Positions 18,292-28,773 are shown, numbered from the stretch's first letter. The stretch is DNA of 39,484 nt from Pyropia haitanensis (GCA_008729055.1 SDUX01000042.1:1-39484); one strand, 5' to 3'. The notes: generated by a model not told the origin, from the sequence alone. Numbers and translations: made by a program.

Positions 18292-19089
18292 TCAGTCGGT
18301 GCGGCGCGCCAGCGTGCGGTGGTGATCCTTGCCACGCTGGTGGCGTTCGAAGTGCTCGACCGTCTCAAATTCGCGATCGCACACGTCGCAACGAGGGCGG
18401 GTCGCTGGACGGTTGACCGTATTGCGGTGGCGCCGCGACCAGCGATGGTCGCGCAGCACTGTCAGGCTGTTGCAACGCACACCGCACGGCTTGCAAACGT
18501 ATTTGCCCTTGGGGATGGTCTTGGCGATCCGGCGCTGCTCTCGCTGCTCTGCTGCGCGCGCGGTCGTCGGTCGGATGTGGCCGATTCGTGGGGCCGGCGA
18601 CGCGATGTAGCGCCGGGCCGGATCCTGCGCGGGCAGCAGCAGGCGCCGGTTGGCTGGGACCGCCGGGCCTGACGTGGCCGGGCCCTTACCCTTGCGCGAG
18701 AGGGGGGGCTTGGATGCGGCTGGCGCCGCCGATGCGGCCGTCGCCGCCACAGAGGATGACGTGGATGCGCCCGCCGGGGTGCCACGTGCCGCCGCGGTGT
18801 CGCGCGCCGCCGCGGTGCCGCGCGCCGCCGGGGTGCCGCGCGCCGTCGGGGGGCGCGCCGTCGCCGCCGAGGAAGTCGGGGCGTCCGCCAACGCCGAGGA
18901 AGAAAATTCCGAACCTGATTTGGCACTCACTGGGTTTCGACAATCAGTCGACCAAAAGAAAAAAACCGTGACAGGGGCCACCAGGGCAGTGTCAGGGCAG
19001 TGTTCTTTCGGTGTGATTCGTGGAACCCGCTGCGTTCGTATTACAATGCCCGAGGCACGCCGAACACAGGGGGCAGCACGAGTGCACAA
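18292..19089 (-). CDS. Small protein with two C2H2 (U1/matrin-like) zinc fingers
   Basis: Up to 265 residues; the N-terminal start is uncertain and an intron or a later start is possible. A Ser/Ala/Pro-rich middle contains an imperfect 'ARGTPAARGTAAARDT' repeat. The C-terminal third has two fingers: YVCKPCGVRCNS...H-x5-H and RCDVCDREFETVEHFERHQ (C-x2-C-x12-H-x4-H). The spacing and the long inter-His loops are of the dsRNA/RNA-binding U1C/JAZ class. A nuclear nucleic-acid-binding role is inferred. The first finger has the same C-x2-C-x12-H-x5-H pattern as the finger in the recombinase-helicase protein. It could be cargo of a transposon or a host gene; its neighbours are elements on both sides. 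Confidence 0.5.
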   Translation of the reverse strand: MCTRAAPCVRRASGIVIRTQRVPRITPKEHCPDTALVAPVTVFFFWSTDCRNPVSAKSGSEFSSSALADAPTSSAATARPPTARGTPAARGTAAARDTAAARGTPAGASTSSSVAATAASAAPAASKPPLSRKGKGPATSGPAVPANRRLLLPAQDPARRYIASPAPRIGHIRPTTARAAEQREQRRIAKTIPKGKYVCKPCGVRCNSLTVLRDHRWSRRHRNTVNRPATRPRCDVCDREFETVEHFERHQRGKDHHRTLARRTD

Positions 19090-19410
19090 ACACAGGGAGG
19101 GCCAAATCCAGGACGGAATCGCAACGTCACCGCCAAGAGGAAGTCAAACTATCTGAAGCTACCACATGTGAGGCACCACCCACACACGGGCAGCCCTCAA
19201 CGTACTGGTGCCGGTGTCAGCAACCCGTGCAAGCCAATGAGGATGCCGGGCGCGGGGAAGGTGACGGGTGAGATGACGGTGATGGGGGTGGGGAAGAGGA
19301 TGGGCGTGACGTCGGTGAGGGTCGAGGGGGTCGAAGGTACAGGAGGTCTTTGTGTCTCTGTCTGTGGTTCTGCCCCCGAGGTCTCTCCCGGTGGCGCCCA
19401 CACTCACGCA

Positions 19411-19417
19411 TTATATA
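19411..19417 (-). promoter_or_regulatory. TATA-like box (TATATAA)
   Basis: TATATAA on the minus strand ~320 bases upstream of the zinc-finger ORF start. Plausible, but far away; a 5' UTR or a short first exon would have to lie between. Confidence 0.25.
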
Positions 19418-19623
19418 CCCCCAGGGGGGCACCCAGGGTGCCCCAAAGCATGCGATTGCCCGTCGTGCCGGTGGACGGCACCAAAGCTCTCAAAACAAAG
19501 CATGGGCTCTCAGAACAAAGCAAGGGTGGGCGTGTGCGCCCCAAGGCGCCCCACCAGAAAGCCCCAAACGGGGGGGGGACGGTGTGCGGCGCTCGTAGCG
19601 CCGCGCGGCTGGCCCCACGCGCC

Positions 19624-19679
19624 ATTCGACCCGAAAAGCCTCAGAGGCGTGTAAGCAGACGCCAGTCTTCGGGTCGAAT
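19624..19679. repeat. Stem-loop: 12-bp inverted repeat with nested 5-bp stem
   Basis: ATTCGACCCGAA (19624-19635) pairs with TTCGGGTCGAAT (19668-19679); inside, GGCGT (19646-19650) pairs with ACGCC (19659-19663). It lies in the non-coding gap between the zinc-finger gene and the transposase gene. It may be a terminator-like hairpin or a remnant transposon end. Confidence 0.5.
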
Positions 19680-19903
19680 ATCTCCCGTGGGTCAGCAAGT
19701 CTTGTCGCTCCCATTGGTCCACGGGGAGATTGTTCCGGCTTGCTGACGCGTCAGAGATGTGGCTCGTCTTTTGGTCCGTTAGTCCGTTGATCCGTTGGAG
19801 ACTGTACCCGTCGGCAGATGAGTCAGGGTAGTGTCGGTTAGCCAATCCGCGGCTCCCGTGCTGACCGTCCGTTAGTAGTAGATTATCGGACGGACACCGC
19901 GGC

Positions 19904-22388
19904 ATGCCCCAGATTACTTTGGAGTTGATGCGTCTTGGAAGGAGTTGGCTGAGAAGGACAGGGAAGGAGAGGCCCCAGTCCTTATCCCCTAGGCTCCAGT
20001 CTTGGGGATTTAAGGGGCATATCCTTACACAGGCGTCCTGGTCTGGAGGTTTCACCATCTACCCCGTGAGGATGCTGGTCGTCAACGTCCGCGATGGGGG
20101 CGGCCGCTGGATGAACGTCGGCCACGTTCCTCACATCCCGAGGGTGGTGGGCAACGTCAGAAGTGCCCGCGCCCGGTTGGCTGTGAGTGACGCGCGCAAC
20201 GAGATGTTGCAGCGCTGCCTGGCGGTGATGCTGCAGGGGGTCGTGCAGGCCAGTCATCACGGCGTCTGGGTCAACCTGCCAGGTTTGGGCCGCGTGCTGC
20301 TGGTGCCGCGTGTGCTGGGCGTCGTGACGGACCAGGTGGAGGAGCGTGCCATAATGGCGCTGATGGGTAACCGAAGCAACTTCAATTGCACCCACTGCCT
20401 GACGCCGCGCGACGTGGCGGCCGCGCCCAGCTGCACGGCGGTGCCGCGCCCGGTCGTCAGCACCCTTGAGGCCCAAGTGGCGGCGGCTGAGGCACGGGAG
20501 GCCGATGGGCGCCCGCGCACACGAGTGGCGCTTGCACGCGCTACCAGTGCGCTCCCGTTTGTTCCTGCTCTGGGGGCTGTACACGGTTTGAGCACCGGGA
20601 CCCTCGCCATGTACGACATCATCTCTTTCGATGCCCTCCACGTGTGGAAGCTTGGTGTTTTGAGGTTGCTCGCGCAGCGACTGCCTTCAATGCTGCAGGC
20701 CGTCTGTCCGGACAACCGTGCCGTCCTTGGCAGCGTCCAGGAGACCCTGGACGCAGTCAACCGTCGCGGCTTTGAGTTGGGGCCTCTCTGCCGCGCGTCT
20801 CCCGTCGCACCAGGGTATGTCCTCAATGAGTGCGGCTGACTGCGCTTTCAAGAGCTTGTGTGCATGTGTGATGCCCCTTGCGTGTGGTGGGCGTCGGCTG
20901 CGTCGTTGAGTGAGCGCTCTGGGGTCTCTTAAACTCATACGCCATCATCTTTGTGTTTGCTGGTTGCACCATTGTACGATCATGCAGTTGTTTTGTGCCT
21001 ATGACTGTCACGCAGGCCACGATGACGGGCCGCCAGTGGCGGCACTTCTGTGTGGAGTGGCCCCACATGGTGGCAGGCCTGTTCGGCCCGGCCGTGTGCC
21101 GCGGCATCGTGGCGCCTCCCAACCAGGCCCCGCCGTCCTTGCAGGCCAATTTGCCCCGCGGTCATCCGGCGGACGCGGACATGGACGATGGCTGGGGAGA
21201 TGGGACGTACGAGGAGGTGTGCTTGGAGATGGAGGAGCTTGCCAGGCCTGTTGAGGGCGTGGACACGTCGGCGGGCTCCCCCTACTACTCTCTCTTTGGG
21301 GAGGTGCCCATCGAGGACGCCGTGCTGCGGATGTTTTGCGTGGCCGCTAAAGTCAACGGTCTGTTTTTTATGGGGACAACCGGGCGAACCACACTGTCAC
21401 CACCGAGTCGGAGGCGGTGGAGGTGGCCGACGTGGCCAAGATGTTGGGGGATATGATCCAGGTCCTGCTGGGCCCCGTCCATACAACCAAGCTTCACCGG
21501 CTGATGTACCACGTGCACGAGGAGCTGACCAGGCGCGGCAACCTGTGGGAGGGAGACACGAGTGAGAACGAGTCACTCCACCCGGCGGGCAAGATGATGT
21601 ACCGTCGCACCAACAAGCACGGGCCCTCGTTGATGCTGCAGCTGCTGCGCGCTGAGGAGACAAAGTCAGAGGTGCTGGACAGGCTGGACAGGGCCGAGCG
21701 GGACGCAGACAAGGACGCGCGCGCCACGGCGGGCGTGGACGACGATGCGGCGGGCGGCGCGGCCGAGGCTGACCCCAGGGTTGGGGCGCGGGGCGTGCGC
21801 GTCAGCGCGGCCGCTGTTGCAGCCCAGCCGGGACTGGCGGCTCTCCCCGCCTGCCTGAAAGTCGGCATGGACGGCACGCTGGCCGTTGCCAACACGACGC
21901 AGATCAAGGCCACTTTCGAGTGGGGGGCGCGCGCGATGGTGCAGAATGTGCGTGGCACCAACGACTTCCGCGCGGCGCCCTGGCACTCACACATCAGGTT
22001 TGTGGGTGCCGACGGCGAGGTGCTGTGGGGGCTGGTCCGCGTGGTGCTACGCGGCGTCGACGGCGGTGCTTGCCAGCGTGTGGTGGTGCAGTGTTTGCGG
22101 AAGGAGACGCCACGAAACGGGTGCGTTTTGACTGCCTTTGGCTGCCAGCGCTTGGCTTGGGACTTTGCCAGCTGGGACGACGACTGGCCCAAGCTGGCCG
22201 TCGTGGAGACGTCGGCCATTCTCCGCCTGGAGCAGATCCACTCGGACTGGTGGGACCTCGGCCGCCGCTTGGGCGTCCGTGCTGTGCCGTCAACTGTACC
22301 AGACACGTCCGACGAGCGTCATCGTGCACGCTTCTTCACCAATGTGTTCTACCCCTGGACGTCGCGGTCTTTGCGTCTCGCTGTATAA
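19904..22388 (+). pseudogene. CMC/Plavaka-like DDE transposase gene with one intron and one frameshift
   Basis: Exon 1 (19904-20814) and exon 2 (20988-22388) join in frame across a GTATGT...GCAG intron. Recognisable blocks: a CxxC knuckle in NFNCTHCLTPRD, MYDIISFDALHVWKLGVLRLL (an FD-LH block of cut-and-paste transposases), and HRLMYHVHEELTRRGNLW followed by EGDTSENESLHPAGKMMYRRTN, which is highly characteristic of this type of transposase. The C-terminal ~250 residues are less distinctive. A one-base deletion in the GGGG at 21372-21375 shifts the frame between FFMG and the downstream block, so the copy is broken or carries a sequencing error. The first ~56 residues look non-coding; Met at 20072 is a more likely start. 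Terminal inverted repeats were not found. Family assignment is by motif memory only. Confidence 0.6.
20815..20987 (+). other. Spliceosomal intron, 173 bp
   Basis: Donor GTATGT, acceptor CATGCAG. Removal keeps one reading frame between two transposase-like blocks; the alternative acceptor at 21014-21015 would give an immediate stop. Confidence 0.6.
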
Positions 22389-24165
22389 AGATGCCCTGAC
22401 GTGGCGGCGTAAACTGTCTTTAGAAACAGCGCAGAATCCTCACTGCTTTCACTGCTCCACTCTCTCCACCCCCACTCCCGGAAAAACCCTCGTGCGCCCT
22501 CCGCGTTCACACCCCCTTGACCGGGCCCCACCGTGCGTGGCGGCCAGTACTCTTCTACCCCCCCACGACGCAAAGGCCAGCCCCGAAAGGCGCCGAGTCC
22601 ATGACCAGCGGCCGCGACCGCGCGGCACGCCCCCCCCCGGCCCCCAACCATTTCCACCGGCCGCCACCGCGCGGCGCGCCCCACCCCTGCCATCAACCCC
22701 GCCCCCATCCCCCTAGAGCGGCGGGATTCCCACCCCTGTCCCCGTCCCGTCACCGCCGCGGTACAGCGGCAATGTTCACGGTAAGGGACGGGGGCATCAC
22801 CACCCTCCTCCCCGCCGTCCCCCCCCACTCATGCTCCCGTGGGCGCCTGCCGCTCGCCGGGGCCGCCCGCGCGGGTGCTCAAGGAGAGGGAGGGGGGGAG
22901 GGAGGTGCATTGGCGCGACGGCAATGGGAGATGCTAGGAGTGGGGGGGCCCCCACGTGGCGGTGCCGGCGGCGACAGTGGGCGGTCGGGTGAGCGGGCGG
23001 GCGCGCCCGCGTCAGGGGCCAGCTGCCGCCGACTGCGGCGGCCGCCAGCGGGCCACGCCCGGGCGCGCCCGTCTGCTGAAGCGGCCGCCGCCAGGAGGAC
23101 GGACTGCACCGCCACCGCCACCGATGTGACCTCGACCACCACGCGGGTGCGGAGGACAGCCATTGTGAAGCGGGAGGGGGTTGCCAAGAGGGGGAGGGGC
23201 GAAGGGGGATGGACGGCGGGATGCGGGCCGGGGAGTAGACTGCGCTTTGCGCTGCCTGCCAAGTGCCATGTCACACTGTAAGACATGTTCGCAGCCCAGG
23301 TCCGCCCGGGAAAGGGCGGCCTCCCGCTAGCTGTCATGCCTGAGCCACAGTTAATCGTGGCTCTATACGGTCTCGTCCCCGCCGACGCCTGGCTAGCCGC
23401 CGCACTAAGCAGTGCCACTGGCTGGCACGACCAGCTGCCACAAACTGTGTTCCCCGATTGGCTCAGAGAGCTCGGCCAAACAGGCAACGGAGCAGTCTCT
23501 CGCAGTCACTGCCAGGCCACGCAAGCCTCTTGTGGGCAGAATTCTTCAGCGCATCCAGGAGTGTGTTCAGCCGGAATAGCAGCCCCATCCATTCAGCCAT
23601 TCCGCAATAGGCGCCCGTATTGGGAAATTATTGAGGGTGCTCAGGTTCTTGACGATATGCCCGCCACACAACCAATGAACACACCAGGATTCTCGCAGAG
23701 CCGAACACGCAACACTGTCTAGCCCAGCCTCACCTTCTTCCACAGCCCGGCCCACTCGCGCAGCCAATGATATCCGACGCCGCGGCAGCTCTGGCCACCC
23801 ACCACGGCGCATTGCAAGCCTCTCTTTGATTGCCAGCAACGGCGCAAGTCGCTTTCACCCCGTCGCCTATATCTCCCGCGCAGGTGTCTGCCCGTCCACC
23901 CAATCATCGTTGGAACCGTGATGCATTGTGGCGCCATTATCGCGCCATCACACGCGCCAACGAGCCTCGCCGAGACAGCTCACTCCTTTCCCCAGCCAAC
24001 CACAGGCCCACATCTGTCAAGTCTATCCACTTATCAGCAAGAGACCTCAGCAGTACGCAATCAGTGGTGTAACACTTCACTTGGACGTGAGAAGGTTTCA
24101 ATATTGACCCAACTCCGTTCCCGAATCCAACCCCGGGATGTCTCGCCGAACCCATCCTATCCCCT
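22389..24165. other. Region without a supportable gene
   Basis: The first part (22.4-23.2 kb) is C-rich low complexity with frames open on both strands. From 23.28 to 24.17 kb the composition is more balanced; a 145-codon frame on plus (23285-23722) shows no recognisable domain and competes with an equally long minus frame. No RNA gene seen. Confidence 0.4.
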
Positions 24166-24173
24166 TATTTACT

Positions 24174-24229
24174 ACCATCGTCGGGAAAACGTACCACCCG
24201 TACTAGGGTATACTAGGCAGTACTCGTGG
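24174..24229 (+). repeat. Left inverted repeat of a ~2.9-kb interval
   Basis: 56 bases, ~79% identical (44/56) to the reverse complement of 27029-27084. The shared core includes GAAAACGTACCAC, GGGTATACT and TACTCGTGG. Similarity falls off sharply on both sides. Confidence 0.65.
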
Positions 24230-24760
24230 CTATTTTTTGTACTGCGCATGTACTGTACGGTAGCTCGTTTACTTGTGGTCGGCTGTGGTCTGCTGGTGGT
24301 TCGCGTCGGAGGGCGGCTGGAGCCGGGTCCGACAGAAAGGTGGGCTACATGTCCGTGAGTGCCCAAATCAGCTGTAAAACCGGGGCACCAGGAAGACTCC
24401 ACCACCCCAGGGGAGGACTCAGCCGCCGAGGGGGGGGGGGGCACGGCCGTGGGGGGGTGCGAGGCAGGCCTGAGGAGCCGAACTGCGCACGAATATCGCC
24501 GAATTATCAACGGATTGCGCGCGACTTGCCCCGATTCCAGCTTCGCGACACCACTTCTGTCACACGTCCAACAGCAAGCATTCGCAGCCGCTCTCCACGC
24601 GCTCCCTTCTCACACCTCGGTTGGTCCAAGTCTCGACCAATGCTCGCCGGTCACGCATCGAGTGCGTTGTCGTGTTGCGGGTGGACTCCCGGATCATCTC
24701 CCCTGCAGCTGAAAAGGTCCCCATGCACGAACGCACAGCACGGCGCCCCGGGGAGCCCCA

Positions 24761-25475
24761 CCCGAGAGCAGAGCGCGCACTGGAGCGGCCTGACAGCACG
24801 GGTGCGCGGCGCGCACGCCGGACAGAGAGCTCCTGGAGCATCGTGTCAGGGGGTGCGGGGGGGGGGGGGGGGGACAGGCGGGGCGGGGAGGGGTCTGGTA
24901 CGACAGCGGGCCCCGCGGAATCATTCCTGGACGGAAAATCTATGCTTTCTTGCAACGTACAGTATTTTCCGTGAGTGACGTAGCCACCACAGATACCGCC
25001 GCGCGACCTGTTGACAGGTCCTGTGAGTGCGGTTCGTAGCATAGTGCGCGTGGTCCCCCGGAGAGCCTCACCTGAGAGCAGAGCGCGCACTGGGGCAGCC
25101 TAACAGCACGGGTGCGCGGCGCGCACGCCCGGACAGAGAGCTCCTGGAGCATCGTGTCAGGGGGTGCGGGGGGGGGGGGGGGGACAGGCGGGGTGGGGAG
25201 GGGTCTGGGACGAGAGCGGGCCCCGCGGAATCATTCCTGGACGGAAAATCTATGCTTTCTTGCAACGTACAGTATTTTCCGTGAGTGACGTAGCCACCAC
25301 AGATACCGCCGCGCGACCTGTTGACAGGTCCTGTGAGTGCGGTTCGTAGCATAGTGCGCGTGGTCCCCCGGAGAGCCCCACCTGAGAGCAGAGCGCGCAC
25401 TGGGGCAGCGTAACAGCACGGGTGCGCGGCGCGCACGCCCGGCAGAGAGCTCCTGGAGCACCCTGTGGGGGGGGT
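24761..25475 (+). repeat. 310-bp tandem satellite, 2.3 units
   Basis: Units 24761-25070 and 25071-25380 have exactly the same length; a third starts at 25381 and diverges after ~95 bases. Landmarks in each: GAGAGCAGAGCGCGCACTGG, a poly-G run, TCATTCCTGGACGG, TATGCTTTCTTGCAACGTAC, GTTGACAGGTCC and GGTTCGTAGCATAGTG. Near-identity implies recent amplification. No coding potential is credible. Confidence 0.9.
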
Positions 25476-25723
25476 GCGGGGTGGGGAAGGGCGGGGGGGG
25501 GGGGGCGCTCCAGCAGACAGGCGGGGGATGGGCGTCTGTGCCCGGGCGTTGACCAGCCAAGCTAACCTCCATCTCCCACTCCCACTCTCCAGCTTCCCCC
25601 CCCCCCGCCCTCCCCTTCCGTCTTCACGTGCCCCACGCCCCCCTCTCCACCATCCCACCACCCCCCCCCCCCCCACCTTCTTGTTTTCCACACCTGCGTG
25701 CATCTGCTGGTGGCGGCTGCTTT

Positions 25724-26470
25724 TCACCCCGCGGGTGGCGCCTCCAAGCTGGAGCCTTTTTTTTTGGCCGCGGCGCTTCGCGTCTGTCTGTTGGTGCTGG
25801 CGTCCTTTACCTTGCTGGTGCCTTTCTTTTGTTGCCGCGGCGGGTCGCGTCCGTCCGTCTGCTGGTGGCTGCCGCCCTGCTGGCGCCTTTCTTCTTTTGC
25901 GACGGCTGGCCGCCTCTGTCTGTCGGTGCTGGCGGCCGCCCCCCTGCTGGCTCCTTTCTTCTTTTTCCGCGGCGGGGCGCTTCTGTCTGTTGGTGCTGGC
26001 GGCTTGCCACTTTGCTGGTGGTCTTTTTCTGTTGCCGCGGCTAGCCGCGTCTGTCTGTCGGTGCTGGCGGCCGCCCCCCTGCTGGCTCCTTTCTTCTTTT
26101 TCCGCGGCGGGACGCGTCTGTCTGTTGGTGCTGGCGGCCTGCCGCTCTGCTGGTGGTCTTTCTCTGTTGCCGCGGCGGGCCGCGTCTGTCTATCGGTGCT
26201 GGCCTTTTCTTGTTTATTATATGCGTATCGTTGTGTTGTTGTGTAGCTGGGCGTGGGCTTGGGCGTGGGCGTAGGCGTGGGCGTGGGGTGCGTGTGTACC
26301 ATGGACGGGACCATGTGGGGAGCGCTGAGTGTGCCGTGGAGGGTAGCTGGTGGCCACCTCGATGCGTGCTGGCAGGAGGGTGCGGCTGGGGGCACGCCGG
26401 TGGGCCCGTCCGCTCCCCTCCCTGGAGCTGCTAGAGGGGCGTACCGGGGGGAGCCTGGAGTGCCCAGCAC
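25724..26470 (-). CDS. Possible repetitive protein coded by a 66-bp minisatellite
   Basis: 248 codons. The C-terminal two thirds are ~22-residue repeats of the type STDRQTRPAAATEKDHQQSG alternating with PAPTDRSAPPRKKKKGASRG, i.e. a 44-residue super-repeat, Lys/Gln/Ala-rich and probably disordered. The N-terminus is Pro/Thr-rich and includes (PT)n coded by the GGGCGT hexamer tract. Period 66 is divisible by three, so all frames stay open and coding is not proven; the plus strand is also open (Cys/Trp/Leu-rich). No known domain. Confidence 0.2.
   Translation of the reverse strand: MLGTPGSPRYAPLAAPGRGADGPTGVPPAAPSCQHASRWPPATLHGTLSAPHMVPSMVHTHPTPTPTPTPKPTPSYTTTQRYAYNKQEKASTDRQTRPAAATEKDHQQSGRPPAPTDRRVPPRKKKKGASRGAAASTDRQTRLAAATEKDHQQSGKPPAPTDRSAPPRKKKKGASRGAAASTDRQRRPAVAKEERRQQGGSHQQTDGRDPPRQQKKGTSKVKDASTNRQTRSAAAKKKGSSLEAPPAG
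25780..26200. repeat. 66-bp minisatellite, ~6.5 units
   Basis: The landmark CTGTCTGTYGGTGCTGGC recurs at ~25783, 25915, 25982, 26049, 26114 and 26180, with a degenerate copy at ~25850. Units alternate between two variants (one with TTTCTTCTTTTTCCGCGGCGG, shown here in part, and one with TTTCTGTTGCCGCGGC). It separates satellite unit 3 from the diverged unit at 26.5 kb. Confidence 0.85.
26249..26287 (+). repeat. GGGCGT hexamer tract
   Basis: About six imperfect copies of GGGCGT (variants GGGCTT, AGGCGT). A telomere-like length, but the wrong sequence for known telomere repeats and very short. Confidence 0.6.
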
Positions 26471-26516
26471 GCCAGCGCATCCCCCCCGCTCCCCCCTCTC
26501 CGGCCAGGGGGGGTGG

Positions 26517-26720
26517 GGGGGGGGGCGGGGACAGAGAGGGCGGGGAGGGGTCTGTTATTAGAGCGGCCCCCGGGGAATCATGCCTGGACGAAAAATCTAT
26601 GCTTTCTTGCAACGTACAGTATTTTCCGTGGGTGACGTAGCCACCACAGGGACCGCCGCGTGGTCTGTTGTCAGGCGCTCTCAGCGCTATTCGTAGCATA
26701 GTAGGCGTGGTCAACGTAGT
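26517..26720 (+). repeat. Diverged partial copy of the 310-bp satellite
   Basis: Shares the poly-G run, GGGGAGGGGTCTG, TATGCTTTCTTGCAACGTAC, GTGACGTAGCCACCACAG and CGTAGCATAGT with the units at 24.8-25.4 kb, with more substitutions. It lies beyond the minisatellite, so that tract probably expanded or inserted inside an older satellite array. Confidence 0.75.
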
Positions 26721-27028
26721 GATCGGTGGGCGAGATACGCAGCGTGACATGACAACGGTACGCGAGGGCTCTCAGGTCGCGATAAGTAGCTCTCCACAAC
26801 TCCTTCTCGGGTATACTGGCGACCGTGACATGTCCGCACACCCCCTCCCAGAGGCGTCGTGGAGGGGGGTTCAGGAGTATACTGGTCAGGCGATGTATCC
26901 CCAATTGGAAGAATGGCCTCTGTGAGAGGGTCTAGTACACGCCGTTCTCGAGATACGCGTCCGCGAATATTTGTACTGGGCCCATTTTAGACCATTTCAG
27001 CCCAATCTGGGGTGCTGTGTGGTACCAA

Positions 27029-27084
27029 CCACGAGTATCCCGCAGTATACCCCAGTAGCAGTGGTACGTTTTCGCGACGATTGC
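27029..27084 (-). repeat. Right inverted repeat of the ~2.9-kb interval
   Basis: Reverse-complement partner of 24174-24229. The enclosed DNA carries only satellites and no recognised transposase, so a non-autonomous element or a foldback structure is possible. Confidence 0.65.
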
Positions 27085-27690
27085 CTACCCCGATGAACGG
27101 AACCGTTTCCCTGACGAGATCGTGCCATCTGCGGCTCTTGTTGAACGGCTTTGAGCAATCCAGCTTTGGACACGGATTGATTCTATCTCGATTCACACTT
27201 GTACAAGATACCAAGCCCTTGTTTTTCATCGGGTTCAGAGGTGTTCACGGCAATAGGAACTGACCAGGTCGATCGATGTGATGCTCAAGAACTCAGGCAG
27301 GGCTTGCAGCCACACTCTCTGCCAGTCCCTTGCTCCCGCCAGACCGTGTCGGCCACCCATCTGCCCTCCACCGGGCCACATCGTTCAGAACACTCATTGG
27401 CGCAGGGACACTCGCGATCTAGCCGGTCCACCTGCGATAAGTAAAAGATCGCGACTTCTTGGGCGGTCACTTTTTGGAAAAGCACCGTAGCGGCGACCCC
27501 AACGGCGACCATATATCGTGAATCTGATTCATCGAGTTGTGGTAAGTACACAACATATTCGTTTCGAAGGATGGGGTTGGTCCACACTGGCACCCATTTT
27601 TTTTTCAGAATGGGGGCTGGGCTGGACCAACCCCTTTCATCGGGATTGGGCACCGGCTCAATTTAGCGAGATCCAGCCATTGAGAGGTCA
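27085..27690. other. Gap without a recognised gene
   Basis: Balanced composition. Short frames only (e.g. a Cys-rich 122-codon frame on minus, 27285-27653) with no domain I recognise; contains the hairpin at 27573-27634. Confidence 0.4.
27573..27634. repeat. Imperfect 62-bp hairpin with perfect 12-bp ends
   Basis: GGGGTTGGTCCA (27573-27584) pairs with TGGACCAACCCC (27623-27634). The inner parts pair imperfectly (CACCCATT with AATGGGGG), around a T9 run. MITE-like foldback in non-coding DNA. Confidence 0.5.
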
Positions 27691-27745
27691 GAGACGTGGC
27701 AGGAAACGATTGCTTTGATCCGCTGCCGAAGGTGATATTCCATGA

Positions 27746-28773
27746 ATGCGGTTGGGGATCGCGTCTCCCAACAATGTGCACCTCATCCCGTCGGGTCGGG
27801 CAGCCGCTTTGGGGTGCCCCGGCCCCCGCGTGGGGGGGGGTGGGGGGGAGGGGGGTCGGGGGAAGGTGCCGCGCGGCCGTCCCGGCGAGGGGTCGAGGGG
27901 GAGGGGGCGGGCGGGGCGGACGGCGGCGTTGTGGGGGGGGGGGGGGGGGGGGGGGTTGGGCGGCGGCGGCGGCGGCGCACTCGAGGCGGCCGCCCCGGCC
28001 GGCGGCGCCCCGCCGTCCCGTCCGTCTGCGGGTGGCGGGTCGCCGCCGCCGCCGTGGGCGGTGCTGTTGTCGTCGCCGCCGCCGCCGCCGTCGCCGCCGT
28101 CGACGCAGCCGTTGCCGCCGCCGCCGCCGCTGGCCGCCGCACCCGCCGCCGCCAATGGGGCTGCTGCCGCGGTGGGGGCCGCCGGCACCGGGGGGGCGGC
28201 GGGCGCGGCGGCGGTGGAGGCGGCGGCGGCGGCGGCGGTGGCGGCGGGCGACGGGCGGGACCCGCCGCCGCCACCGTTGGCACCGCCCCCCCAGTCCCCA
28301 CCACCCCCGCCCCCCCCGCCGCGGGACGGCACGGGCGGTGGCGCTGGCGGGGCCACCACCCCGCCCCCACCGGCCGCCGCCGCCGCCACCCCCCGCATCA
28401 AGCAGGAGGTGTGGGCGGCGGGCGCCGGCACCACCCTCGTGGCGGGCCCCCCCCCCCTGCCCCCCCCCTCCCCCGCGGTGCCGGCCACCACCGCCACCGC
28501 CACCGCGGCCGTCGCCGCCGCCGACAACGACGCGGCGGCGGCGGCGGCAGAGGCGGCGGCGGGCGCCGCCGCCGCCGCCGCCGCCGCCGCGGAGGAGGCA
28601 TGGCTGGCGGGCGCGCCCGGGGGGGGGGGGAGGGGGGACCCCGCCGGGAGGGGGGGGGGGGCGACGGTGGGGTGGTGCTTGCACTTTCGTGGCTGGTGGC
28701 CGCCGCCCCCAGCGGCGGCAGCGGCGGCGGCACCGCAACCCCCGCGGGCGCCGAGCGGGCCGCCACCGCCGCC

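Noticed and set aside
18000..18300. 5' LTR and primer-binding site of the Gypsy element
   Set aside because: No TG...CA-bounded repeat has a partner in the window, and no convincing tRNA-complementary site was found next to gag.
23285..23722. 145-codon plus-strand frame
   Set aside because: No recognisable domain; an equally long minus-strand frame overlaps it; no promoter or splice context.
24761..25475. CRISPR-like array
   Set aside because: 310-bp near-identical units without unique spacers; a eukaryotic satellite.
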